Assembly: GCA_002029975.1 (NCBI GenBank) | Contig: LQBE01000014.1 | Coordinates: forward strand, 47,574 to 82,475 | Length of the DNA: 34,902 bases | Origin: a delta proteobacterium ML8_F1 | GTDB lineage: Bacteria; Bacillota; Clostridia; Peptostreptococcales; Acidaminobacteraceae | Direction: 5' to 3' | In this document: positions 16,499 through 25,110 of the stretch, one piece after another | How positions within the stretch are numbered: position 1 is the first letter of the stretch | Layout: every line of letters begins with the position of its first letter | Program-made: the position numbers and the translations under genes | Notes under the pieces: generated by a model | What the model was told of the DNA's origin: nothing | Databases searched by the model: none | What the model saw: the letters and a program-made list of their open reading frames with translations, nothing else

Positions 16499-16956
16499 GC
16501 CTGGGAGCGAATCTTGGGGATCCCCTCAAGAATCTCAGGGAGGGAATCAGACGCCTTGGCAGCCACCCGGAGATTGAAATTCTGAAACAGTCCTCCTTTT
16601 ACAAAACAGCACCCTGGGGAAAAAAGGACCAGCCGCCCTTTGTCAATCTTTGTCTGAAGATTGCAACGGACCTTGGGCCCGAAGAACTGCTCGGGGTGAC
16701 CCAGGGCATTGAAAAAGCCATGGGACGCATAAAAAAAGAACAATGGGGACCCCGTCCCATTGATATCGACATTTTGCTTTACGGGGACTTGGAGCTCTTG
16801 ACAGAGAATTTGAAGATTCCCCATCCCCATATGACCCAGAGGGCCTTCGTACTGGTTCCTTTGCGGGAGATTGAGCCGGAGCTGAAAATCCAGGGGGAGG
16901 CCATCGCCGGATACCTTGAGACAATCGGGGAGGAAGGCATCGAAAAAATCCAGTAA
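16474..16956 (+). CDS. folK: 6-hydroxymethyl-7,8-dihydropterin pyrophosphokinase
   Basis: The 160-residue kinase activates the pterin for FolP. It has YLGLGANLGDP at the N-terminus, the SSFYKTAPWG loop, and the HPPK signature WGPRPIDIDILLYG, followed by IPHPHMTQRAFVL. The start lies inside folB, giving an unusually long 25-bp overlap. It is the last gene of the folate cluster; the stop TAA is at the base of the terminator. No folC or dihydrofolate reductase gene is present here. Confidence 0.95.
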   Translation: MSQTIGYLGLGANLGDPLKNLREGIRRLGSHPEIEILKQSSFYKTAPWGKKDQPPFVNLCLKIATDLGPEELLGVTQGIEKAMGRIKKEQWGPRPIDIDILLYGDLELLTENLKIPHPHMTQRAFVLVPLREIEPELKIQGEAIAGYLETIGEEGIEKIQ

Positions 16957-16990
16957 AAAAAGCCGGAGTCTGATGACTTCGGCTTTTTTT
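16955..16990. terminator. terminator after folK, usable in both directions
   Basis: A 16-bp stem (16955-16970 with 16975-16990, one G-U pair, A-run and T-run ends) around a TGAT loop. It separates the folate operon from the converging hflKC operon. Confidence 0.9.
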
Positions 16991-17001
16991 CAGTAAAGTG
17001 T

Positions 17002-18024
17002 TCAGTTGCTGTTGAAGTATTTCATAAAGGGATTGTTGCGGTCCATGTAAATTACGGTGTCTTCATCAAAGGCGTTTTCATAGGCACTGAGGCTTTGCCA
17101 GAATTCATAGAATTCCGGATCCACACTGTAGGCCTCGGCATAGATTTCCGAGGCGGTGGCGTCGGCTTCACCTATGGTTTTCTCTGAAATCTCGATGGAT
17201 TCCGCAATGATGGTGGCGACCTGGCGGTCCGTATCGGCGACGGTATTCTGATAGAGCTCCATGCCCTCCGCCCGCTTCTGTTCAGCAATGGCTTCCCGCT
17301 CGGCAATCATTTTATTGTAGGTGGATTCGATGTTGGAGGGGGGCAGGATGGTCCGGTAGACTTCAATGTCCCGGATGACGATGCCCTTGAGGGCGAGATC
17401 CTCGTTGAGCTCTTCCCGGGCGGTTTGAAGCACATCATACAGCATGTCCTTGTCGGTGAGAAAGTCGACGGAATTCAGGCTGTTGACCTTTTCAATGACA
17501 GCGGCATAGGCGATTTCATCGATGATGCTGTTGGCCTTGGTCGTGGTACCCAGGGCGGATCTGAAGAGACCCGGATGGGAGATTTCCCACTGGGCGAACA
17601 TGGCGATTTCGTATTTGATTTTGTCCTGGGTATTGATGTTGGCCACGTTGGAGACATAGGTAATCAGTTTGCTTGAATAGGTGTCCACCTGGGTAATGAA
17701 GGGTATTTTAAAGAAAAGCCCCTTGTCCCTGACAATTTCGATATTGGCAAAACTTTCTATCAGGTCGTTCTGCTGCTGGGCGACATCATTGTCACGGTCT
17801 ACGATGATTTTGGTGATTTCACCAAACTGTCTCACGGTAGCCACTTCGTCCTCCTCCACAATGTAGGTGAAGTTGGTGACAACACCTACGAGAAGAATCA
17901 GAAAAACAATGAGGAAAATGTATTTGATCATCTGCTGGGCGGTCTTTTTGGCTGAGGCTGCCCGGTTTTTGAACTCATCGGAATAACGTTTGAAATCGTT
18001 GGGTTCGAACTGGTTCTTATTCAT
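17002..18024 (-). CDS. hflC: HflC-type SPFH/Band 7 membrane protein
   Basis: The 340-residue protein has one N-terminal membrane helix (about 33-55), then an SPFH/Band 7 domain with YIVEEDEVATVRQFGEI and GLFFKIPFITQVDTYSSK, and a long helical C-terminal region with YNKMIAEREAIAEQKRAEG. HflC with HflK forms a membrane cage around FtsH and modulates proteolysis in proteobacteria. An unusual 40-residue Lys/Arg-rich N-terminal extension precedes the helix. It overlaps hflK by 8 bp. HflKC is uncommon in Firmicutes, so the partner protease is uncertain. Confidence 0.85.
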   Translation of the reverse strand: MNKNQFEPNDFKRYSDEFKNRAASAKKTAQQMIKYIFLIVFLILLVGVVTNFTYIVEEDEVATVRQFGEITKIIVDRDNDVAQQQNDLIESFANIEIVRDKGLFFKIPFITQVDTYSSKLITYVSNVANINTQDKIKYEIAMFAQWEISHPGLFRSALGTTTKANSIIDEIAYAAVIEKVNSLNSVDFLTDKDMLYDVLQTAREELNEDLALKGIVIRDIEVYRTILPPSNIESTYNKMIAEREAIAEQKRAEGMELYQNTVADTDRQVATIIAESIEISEKTIGEADATASEIYAEAYSVDPEFYEFWQSLSAYENAFDEDTVIYMDRNNPFMKYFNSN

Positions 18025-18973
18025 TGACTGTTCCTCCTCCCGTCAGACTGCTGGGGTTGAGGGGCAGGTATTTGACAGTCCCGTCACCCTCCATATCGAT
18101 AAAGGTCTTGGCACTCACTGTGGTCAGGATGCGTTCCATGGTATCCAGATACAGCCGGGTTCTGGTGATGTCCTTGGCTTCAGCGTATTTTTCATAGACC
18201 TGGACAAAGCGCTGGACATCCCCGATGGCCTGGGAAACGGTTTGGGCCTTATAGGCTTCAGCGGACTGGATCCGCTGGTAGGCCTGGGCCCGGGCGTCGG
18301 GAAGCTGTTCGTTCTGGTAGCGGTCCGCCTTGGAAAGATATTCGGTTTTCTGGTTTTCTGCGTTGTTGACATCGTCATAGGCGAACTGCACACTTTCCGG
18401 CAGCAGAATATCCGTGAATTTTACATCGGTGATGGTCAGCCCCAGGCCGTACTCGGAGAGTTTTTTTGAAAGCTCCGGTGCCAACTCCGTGGCGATGACC
18501 TCCTTGTTGATCAGGGCCTGTTCGAGGTCCTTGTTCTGCATGTTTCTTCTGAGGACACTCTCGAAGGCCAGACGGATGGTCCCGATTTGGTCATCGGTGT
18601 TGAACAGATAGGCGGCGGGATCCGTGATCCGGTACTGGATGACAGCCCCGACGTTGACCAGGTAGGACCCTTTGGTGAGGACAATGGCTTCTCCGAGTTC
18701 ATCCGTATAGGTGCCTGAGGTGGTGGGGGTGGGGGTCTGGTCCGGACGGTAGCCGTACTGGACACTGAGAATTTCATTGGTCCGGATGATGGTTACCTTG
18801 TCGACCAGGGGGATTTTAAAGTTGAGTCCCGACTTGGTGACAACAGTGTGGACTCTGCCAAAACGCTGTACCACGGCCTCTTCGGCGTTTTCAAGGAAAT
18901 AGTAGCTTTGAAAACCGATAAAACCGATGAGGATGAGAATCACCACTAAAGGGATTAATTTGCCGTTTTTCAT
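18017..18973 (-). CDS. hflK: HflK-type SPFH/Band 7 membrane protein
   Basis: The 318-residue protein begins with one membrane helix (about 6-24) and an SPFH domain containing AEEAVVQRFGRVHTVV and SGLNFKIPLVDKV. IQYRITDPAAYLFN and ESVLRRNMQNKDLEQAL are family-typical. The C-terminal part has the Ala/Gln-rich helix RAQAYQRIQSAEAYK. It is first in the operon and probably exported with the bulk outside the membrane, as in HflK. A GGAGG site precedes the ATG (18971-18973). Confidence 0.86.
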   Translation of the reverse strand: MKNGKLIPLVVILILIGFIGFQSYYFLENAEEAVVQRFGRVHTVVTKSGLNFKIPLVDKVTIIRTNEILSVQYGYRPDQTPTPTTSGTYTDELGEAIVLTKGSYLVNVGAVIQYRITDPAAYLFNTDDQIGTIRLAFESVLRRNMQNKDLEQALINKEVIATELAPELSKKLSEYGLGLTITDVKFTDILLPESVQFAYDDVNNAENQKTEYLSKADRYQNEQLPDARAQAYQRIQSAEAYKAQTVSQAIGDVQRFVQVYEKYAEAKDITRTRLYLDTMERILTTVSAKTFIDMEGDGTVKYLPLNPSSLTGGGTVNE

Positions 18974-19003
18974 AAATGGACCTCCTTTTTAACTGGGATT
19001 TCT

Positions 19004-19032
19004 TTTAAAAACCGGTACAAATAGCATATAAT
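19004..19032 (+). promoter_or_regulatory. promoter of the YihY-like gene
   Basis: TTTAAA (19004-19009) and TATAAT (19027-19032) are spaced 17 bp. Transcription should start near 19039, downstream of the first in-frame ATG (19031), which rules that codon out as the start. Confidence 0.7.
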
Positions 19033-19051
19033 GAGTGTAGAGGTGCTGCGC

Positions 19052-19861
19052 ATGGAACTTTACAGAACCATCAAAGAGAATTATTCAAAACACCATATCC
19101 AGGCCTACAGTGGTCAAATGGCCTTTTTTTTCACCATGTCCCTGTTTCCCTTTCTGGTGGTCCTGTTCACGGTGATTGGCCGGCTTTCCCTGGATTCCAG
19201 GGTTCTCTACGATTTTGCAGAGGTTTTCGTCCCCGGGGATATCCAGGAGTTTCTCATGGGTTATATCAATCAGATCACCTTCAATTCAACCGGTGTGATT
19301 TCCACTTCTTTGATTCTTACCCTCTGGTCCTCCTCTAAAGCAGTCCATGGCATGATGCGTTCCATCAATGTGGTTTTCGAGGTCAAGGAGAGCAGAAATT
19401 TCCTGTATTTGAGAATGATTGGATTCTTATACACCTTTGGATTAATCGTCGCCATTGTGCTTTTTCTGATTCTGCCGGTCATCGGGGTGAGATTTTTGGA
19501 GTTTGTGAGTCCCTTTGTCAATCTTTCTGATTTTTTCATCAGTTTTTTCTCGAGGATGAAATGGATTGTCATCGTAGTGGTTTTCTACGCCATCATGCTG
19601 CTGGTCTATATGAGAGGACCCAATCAGAAAATCGCTTTCAAAAATGCTTCCAGGGGGGCCCTTCTTTCCCTATCGGGATGGCTTCTCAACGCCATTGTCT
19701 ATTCCACCATCATCAATACCTTCACCAGGATGTCAGTGGTCTACGGTGGGATTTCCGCCATTATCCTCCTGGCCCTGTGGCTCTACATTAATGCACTGAT
19801 CATCCTGATAGGGGCCGAGGTGGTTTTTTTCTACGAAGTCAAAAAGAATCCTGCTTTGTGA
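19052..19861 (+). CDS. YihY/BrkB family inner membrane protein
   Basis: The 269-residue protein has about six membrane helices and the family features: YSGQMAFFFTMSLFPFLVV early, SSKAVHGMMRSINVVFEV in the middle, and YGGISAIILLALWLYINALIIL near the end. Relatives were called ribonuclease BN by mistake; the role is unknown. ATG 19052 follows AGGTG at 19041-19045, whereas ATG 19031 lies within the -10 box. The stop TGA is in the loop of a hairpin shared with the next, opposing gene. Confidence 0.85.
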   Translation: MELYRTIKENYSKHHIQAYSGQMAFFFTMSLFPFLVVLFTVIGRLSLDSRVLYDFAEVFVPGDIQEFLMGYINQITFNSTGVISTSLILTLWSSSKAVHGMMRSINVVFEVKESRNFLYLRMIGFLYTFGLIVAIVLFLILPVIGVRFLEFVSPFVNLSDFFISFFSRMKWIVIVVVFYAIMLLVYMRGPNQKIAFKNASRGALLSLSGWLLNAIVYSTIINTFTRMSVVYGGISAIILLALWLYINALIILIGAEVVFFYEVKKNPAL

Positions 19862-19869
19862 GGGCAGGA
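19849..19869 (-). terminator. terminator of the small membrane protein gene
   Basis: TCCTGC (19849-19854) pairs with GCAGGA (19864-19869). Read on the minus strand it is followed by a T-rich run. The opposing YihY stop (19859-19861) is in the loop. Confidence 0.65.
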
Positions 19870-19870
19870 C

Positions 19871-20119
19871 TCATTTCTTCTTGAAAACCTGTCTGGCTCT
19901 GAGGGCTGTCAGGAAAATGAAAAGCACCGCAATGCCAGAGTTCACTCCGATGGAAAAACCGTAGGTCAGAATAAAGTCGTAAAAAATAATCAGAGAAATG
20001 GCTACGACAAAAACCTTGAGAATCTTCTCCAGGAGGTTTTCCTCCTGCTGGCCGGCTCCTCGGGCGGCCCGTTCAGCATTCACTTTTTTTTTCAATTCAA
20101 TCAAATCAAACTTTGCCAT
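19871..20119 (-). CDS. small membrane protein of unknown function
   Basis: The 82-residue protein has a charged N-terminal helix (about 1-30, Lys/Glu/Arg-rich) and two hydrophobic segments (about 35-52 and 58-72), ending in a basic tail RQVFKKK. I do not recognise a family. A GGAGGTG site precedes the ATG and a minus-strand TATAAT (20137-20142) is placed just upstream, so it is probably a real gene. Its promoter shares a dyad with the large gene on the other strand. Confidence 0.6.
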   Translation of the reverse strand: MAKFDLIELKKKVNAERAARGAGQQEENLLEKILKVFVVAISLIIFYDFILTYGFSIGVNSGIAVLFIFLTALRARQVFKKK

Positions 20120-20129
20120 GGATTCACCT

Positions 20130-20156
20130 CCCCTGTATTATACAATAATTCAGGGG
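20130..20156. promoter_or_regulatory. near-perfect 27-bp dyad between divergent genes
   Basis: CCCCTG (20130-20135) and CAGGGG (20151-20156) flank ATTAT (20137-20141) and ATAAT (20145-20149). Only the centre and one base pair break the symmetry. It covers the -10 of the small membrane protein gene and lies 64 bp before the giant gene, whose likely promoter is TTGCCA (20171-20176) and TCAAAT (20194-20199) with 17 bp spacing. Confidence 0.6.
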
Positions 20157-20219
20157 TAAATTAAAAGGGTTTGCCAGAATCGGGGCAATAGATTCAAATC
20201 ATTCCAAGGAGGGGCTAAT

Positions 20220-23200
20220 ATGTATAAAACATCCAGCAAGATTTTCGAACAGATCAAGATCGAAGTGCTGTCCAGGGAATTTCTTGAAGAGTACCAACTG
20301 GACAGTGAACGCATTGAATCCTATATATTCGGCAATGAATTCTACAAGGCAATCAACGCCTGTGTCGGGGAAAAGGATTATGACAGCAAAAGGATTTTCG
20401 GGGTCTTCAGGGATTTGATTCTTGAAATCAATCAAGACCCCTCGGTTACGGGAGACAATGTCCTGGACCATATCTACCACTACGCCCTGGGCAAGTCCTT
20501 TCCCCAGGCGGTTCAACTGAAAACCACCGGTGAAAATGCCGGGACCATGGAACTTGCCCTCAAGCTTTTCCAGGTGATTTTCAGATTTGAAAAACAGATA
20601 GAATCCTCGAGGTGGCCCAGCAAATACCCCCTGAATCTAATGGATTACGAGGAATACAGGCATTTCGATTCAAAGGATGAATATCGTCGCTTTATCAAAT
20701 CCTTTGAAAATGATTATGTCTATGAAATGATGAAGCTCAATCAGGATGTGATCGGTTACAACACCCTGGACCATATTTGCGGGGTCCACCACATCGCCAT
20801 GAGCATCGCCCGCCAGTTGAAGCTCAAGGGGCTCGAGATTGACCTGGGGCTGGTCTCGGGGTCCGCCGCCGGTCATGATATCGGGAAGTTCGGCTGCAAA
20901 CCGGAGGAAGCCCACAAGGTGGCCTATTATCACTACTATTATTCCGGAGAATGGTTCAGGGAAAGGGATATTGTGTATATCCGCAATATTGCCATCAACC
21001 ACTCCACCTGGGATCTTGAACTGGAGAATCTGACGATTGAATCCCTCCTGCTGATCTATTCGGATTTCAGGGTCAAACAGAATGCGAAATCACTGATGCA
21101 GTTCTACACCCTGAAAAATTCCTTTGAGGTGATTCTGAACAAACTGGATAATCTCGATGAGGCGAAGACCGACCGATACCGCAGAGTCTATGAGAAACTG
21201 AGGGATTTTGAGGAATTCCTTCTGCGGTATGAAATCAATCTCAATCCCGAGTTTGACATCGACAAAGATCCCATTGTCATGCCTAAAAGAAGGTACTATT
21301 CCCTGGTCCAGGGGCAGGAAATCGTCAATGGGACGAAGTTCCTCTCTATCAGTCACAATATTCAGCTGATGAATCTGATTAAAACTGAGAACAGTCTGAA
21401 CAGGATTCTGGAAAACGCCAGGGGATTTGACAATATCGATTCCCTTCGGGGCTATATTGCCATTATCCAGGAGTACTATACTTATCTGACCCAGAAGCAG
21501 AAACTCATGGCCATAAAATTCCTTTATGAGCGGCTTATCACCCCGGAGGAGGATATCAGGATTGAATCGGCGGGGCTTATCGGCGAGATGGTGGCGACCT
21601 TTGACGAGGTCATCCGCAAGGAGCTCCCTCAAGGGGCAAGAATATCCTCTCTGGACATCAACTCCGATGACCTGCTTGTAAAATACATCAATGATTTTTT
21701 AAATCCCCCCCAGAAAATCATTGAGAAGCACCGGGAACTGATTTCCAGAAATCTCAAACCCATGATCAAGGCGTATTTCAACCATATCGATGACGAGGTC
21801 AAGCTTGAAAAGCTGAATCTTGTTCTTGAGAGCATTGAACCCCACTGTCATAAAGGGCAGCACATGATGTGCTTTTTAGACGCGGTCAAAGTGCTGCCCA
21901 TCCACATCATGAATTGCGAGCTTTCCACCCGGGTGGTTCAGAGAATTCTTGAAATGACCCGGCATGAGGATTATGAAGTCCGGCTCACTGCCTGGGATTC
22001 CCTCAATACCCTCCTGCCTTATATGGATGAAAAGACCGCAGAGATTATTGATTTGTCTGAAAGACTTGAGGACCTGGAAAAGACAGACCGCACAGAAGCC
22101 TACGCCATCATCAAGAATTATGAACTGCTTCATCCGGAGGTGTCACTGACCCGGGAAAAGAACAATCTGATTTTCTCGGAAATCGAGCATTCCTCAGATC
22201 TCTTTCTCAGCAATCTCAAGGTGGGCACCAAAATGATCACCAAGAAACTTCAGGTGGAGATTCTCCTGAGGTACGGCATCATGCACAAGGAGACCAAGGG
22301 CTTTTATACCGCCCTGCATTTCAGCAATATGCTGAAAATCATCAATTCAGAGGAGGTCAGGGTGGCCATTGGAGAGGGGCTGATCTATCTGACGGAGCAC
22401 CTTTCCCTGGAGGAGAAGGCCGAGATTGTGGTGGAACTCCTCAAGGCCCTGGAACTGGAAAATTTCCAGTACACCAAGTATATTCCAGAGTATCTGGGGG
22501 TGATGCTGGTTCATATTGCTCCCAAGGAGCTCGATGAAATCATTTACGACTTCAAGGATAAAATCAAGAAGTCCAACCGTCAGATCAGTGCGCTGATTCT
22601 TAAAACCGTCGGTGTCTTCATCGTCAATTATCCCAAGTACAAAAACGCCTTCAATGAGTCCGACAGGGTCCTGAGAAAACGCCTCAAGGAACTCCTGAAT
22701 ATCGTGATGAACGGCTATGTCAGCTACGAGCCCCAGGTGATCCAGATGGCCATCAATGTTCTGGGCAAGGATATCTTTGGCTCGAAGGTTTTGACCCTTC
22801 ATGAGAAGGCGATAGTTTTCCAGATTGTGGGCAAGAAATTCCTTTCCCTGCTGGTGAATAACGATGAAAGCCTGGAGCTCAATTTTCTCAACAATGCAGC
22901 GGGGATCAAGCACATCTACCGTTTTGTTTCAGAGTACAGCTTCCACCATGGGAAGATTCTCTTGCCCAGGAAACAGAAAATAGCCTATTTTCCCGGGGCC
23001 TTTGATCCCTTCAGTCTGTCCCACAAGGAAATTGCCACCCGGATCAGGGATCTGGGCTACGAGGTCTATCTGGCAGTGGATGAGTTTTCCTGGTCGAAAA
23101 GAACCCAGCCCAATCTCATCCGCCGGGCAATCATAAAAATGAGTCTGGCGGATGAGTTCAATCTCTATGTGTTTCCCAGGGATCTGCAGATCAACATTGC

Positions 23201-25106
23201 CAATTACACGGATATAGAGAATCTCAAGGGGTACTTCGGAGATTCCCAGGTGAGTCTTGTGGTGGGAAGCGACGTCATCATGAACGCCACGGCCTATAAA
23301 AAACCCAGGGAAACCCACAGCATCCATTCCCTGAAGCACATTGTCTTCACCCGGGATGAGAGCAATGAAATGGGAGTGGAATTTGAGGAGCTTCAAAAGC
23401 AGGTGGCACAGTACGACATGGAGGTGACCTACCTGACCCTCCCGGAAAAGCTGCAGATGATCAGTTCCACCCAGATTCGAACCTATATTGACGAAAACCG
23501 CGATATTTCAGAGCTTATCGATCCCCTGGCCCAGAAATTCATCTATGAAAAGGGGCTCTATCTGAGAGAGCCCCAGTATAAGGAAATCATGAGCACCAAG
23601 TCCATTGACGTGAACATCGTTGATGATATTTCCAAGGACGACCTGTATGAGCTTCTCAGGCACCTGCCCCAGTTCAATCCCGTGGATTTCCAGAGGATAG
23701 AGGCTTATATCCGCAAGCGGATGGTCAGGGTCCTGATTTTAAAACGACGGGGGAAAAATCCGGGGGTTCTGGGGTTTTCCTTCTTCCACTGGCTCAGGGC
23801 CAGCAAAATCTATTCAGAGTTCATGGATCCGGTTCTGGCTGAAGAGATTCGTGACAATTCCGTGGGAAGACTCCTGCTCCTTGACGGCATCTATCCTGTG
23901 GATCACGGCGCCATGGGCAATGCCGCCCAGGTACTGCTGACAGAGACCCTGGCCTACGCCCTTTCCAAGGACTATACCTACGCAATCTACCGGGACTACA
24001 TCCTATCCACCCCCCATTCCGAGGTGGAGGAGGTTCTCAGCCTCCAGGGCTTCATCAAGACCTGTTCCGGGGAGAAAAACTGTATCTTCCATGTCAATAT
24101 GAGCGCACCCTGCACCTTGAATCTCGATGTGCAGTCCATGATCAAGGAGCCCTTCAACCATAATCCCCAGGTGGTGAGGGTTGTGGAAAAAACCAGAAAA
24201 AGACTCCTTCGGGCGCTGACGGACCTTTATCCGGGGCATCTTGTCATCAGCTTTGATCGAACCATGATTTACGAGCATCTGATTAAAAAAATAGCGGAAG
24301 AGAATCACATGCCCCCTGAACCCCTCGTCCCCAGACAGCTGGGCGAGGCCATGTGCGTGCCCTTTGGGGAAATCCTCAAAAAAAGGATTCTTCCCAATAC
24401 GGTGACCAAGTCCATGCACACTGAAAAATTTCTCCATCCCAACATCAAGGAACACCAGATTGAAGCCTACCCCTATTATCTGGATCTGTACAACCAGGTT
24501 AAAATGATCAAATCCTTCAACCGTCCCATTATTCTGGTGGATGACCTGCTCAACAAGGGGTATCGGATCAAAGCCCTGGAGCCGATTTTCAAATCCGAAG
24601 GGGTGGCCATCAAAAAAATGTATGTGGGCATCATGTCGGGCCGGGGGAAAACCCTCATGGAAGTCCAGGGTCAGGCGGTGGATTCCGCCTACTTCATTCC
24701 CCGGTTGAACGTCTGGTTCAATGAGAGTAAAATGTACCCCTTCCTGGGAGGGGACACCCTCTACCGGGGGCAAAGTCTGGAGTCCTTTATCATTCCTTCC
24801 ATCAATCTGATTCTGCCCTATGCTTCGGCCAGCTATATCAAGGGGGCGGACAAGTCGGCCATTTACGAATTGTCAAGGGTCAGCATCAATAACGCCATTA
24901 AAATCCTCAAGGTTCTGGAGGATGAGTACCAGAAGCTCCACGAGCGTTCCCTGACCATGGCAAAGCTGCCGGAGGTCATGGTATATCCGAGGTATCCGGA
25001 CAGGGGAGAAATGCAAAAGCTCGATCTTTCGGTCAAGCCCAGTGTCTATCTGGAATACGATGTGGAACACCTTGAACGTCTGAAGGATATCTGTGCAAGG
25101 GACTGA
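20220..25106 (+). CDS. giant multidomain protein: HD domain, helical repeats, NadD-like nucleotidyltransferase, phosphoribosyltransferase-like domain
   Basis: The 1628-residue protein has no signal peptide or membrane segment. Residues about 180-290 form an HD domain (His190, His219-Asp220, His261, Asp282). About 300-915 is helical and HEAT-like. About 918-1105 is a nucleotidyltransferase: GAFDPFSLSH (926-935, an HxGH variant), GSD (1016-1018) and ISSTQIR (1081-1087), as in NadD. About 1124-1290 may be a GNAT fold. About 1320-1600 holds a PRPP-loop motif ILVDDLLNKGY (1438-1448) of type I phosphoribosyltransferases. AAGGAGGGG precedes the ATG. Together these suggest making or recycling a dinucleotide or nucleotide; the substrate is unknown. 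Two genes follow in the same operon. Confidence 0.75.
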   Translation: MYKTSSKIFEQIKIEVLSREFLEEYQLDSERIESYIFGNEFYKAINACVGEKDYDSKRIFGVFRDLILEINQDPSVTGDNVLDHIYHYALGKSFPQAVQLKTTGENAGTMELALKLFQVIFRFEKQIESSRWPSKYPLNLMDYEEYRHFDSKDEYRRFIKSFENDYVYEMMKLNQDVIGYNTLDHICGVHHIAMSIARQLKLKGLEIDLGLVSGSAAGHDIGKFGCKPEEAHKVAYYHYYYSGEWFRERDIVYIRNIAINHSTWDLELENLTIESLLLIYSDFRVKQNAKSLMQFYTLKNSFEVILNKLDNLDEAKTDRYRRVYEKLRDFEEFLLRYEINLNPEFDIDKDPIVMPKRRYYSLVQGQEIVNGTKFLSISHNIQLMNLIKTENSLNRILENARGFDNIDSLRGYIAIIQEYYTYLTQKQKLMAIKFLYERLITPEEDIRIESAGLIGEMVATFDEVIRKELPQGARISSLDINSDDLLVKYINDFLNPPQKIIEKHRELISRNLKPMIKAYFNHIDDEVKLEKLNLVLESIEPHCHKGQHMMCFLDAVKVLPIHIMNCELSTRVVQRILEMTRHEDYEVRLTAWDSLNTLLPYMDEKTAEIIDLSERLEDLEKTDRTEAYAIIKNYELLHPEVSLTREKNNLIFSEIEHSSDLFLSNLKVGTKMITKKLQVEILLRYGIMHKETKGFYTALHFSNMLKIINSEEVRVAIGEGLIYLTEHLSLEEKAEIVVELLKALELENFQYTKYIPEYLGVMLVHIAPKELDEIIYDFKDKIKKSNRQISALILKTVGVFIVNYPKYKNAFNESDRVLRKRLKELLNIVMNGYVSYEPQVIQMAINVLGKDIFGSKVLTLHEKAIVFQIVGKKFLSLLVNNDESLELNFLNNAAGIKHIYRFVSEYSFHHGKILLPRKQKIAYFPGAFDPFSLSHKEIATRIRDLGYEVYLAVDEFSWSKRTQPNLIRRAIIKMSLADEFNLYVFPRDLQINIANYTDIENLKGYFGDSQVSLVVGSDVIMNATAYKKPRETHSIHSLKHIVFTRDESNEMGVEFEELQKQVAQYDMEVTYLTLPEKLQMISSTQIRTYIDENRDISELIDPLAQKFIYEKGLYLREPQYKEIMSTKSIDVNIVDDISKDDLYELLRHLPQFNPVDFQRIEAYIRKRMVRVLILKRRGKNPGVLGFSFFHWLRASKIYSEFMDPVLAEEIRDNSVGRLLLLDGIYPVDHGAMGNAAQVLLTETLAYALSKDYTYAIYRDYILSTPHSEVEEVLSLQGFIKTCSGEKNCIFHVNMSAPCTLNLDVQSMIKEPFNHNPQVVRVVEKTRKRLLRALTDLYPGHLVISFDRTMIYEHLIKKIAEENHMPPEPLVPRQLGEAMCVPFGEILKKRILPNTVTKSMHTEKFLHPNIKEHQIEAYPYYLDLYNQVKMIKSFNRPIILVDDLLNKGYRIKALEPIFKSEGVAIKKMYVGIMSGRGKTLMEVQGQAVDSAYFIPRLNVWFNESKMYPFLGGDTLYRGQSLESFIIPSINLILPYASASYIKGADKSAIYELSRVSINNAIKILKVLEDEYQKLHERSLTMAKLPEVMVYPRYPDRGEMQKLDLSVKPSVYLEYDVEHLERLKDICARD

Positions 25107-25110
25107 TGAA

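Noticed and set aside
19031-19051. ATG 19031 as start of the YihY-like gene
   Set aside because: The codon overlaps a TATAAT box with a spaced -35, so it should lie before the transcript start. ATG 19052 has a ribosome site.
24003-24773. 256-codon minus-strand open frame inside the giant gene
   Set aside because: The translation shows no recognisable domain and it lies antisense to a well-supported domain with PRPP-type residues.
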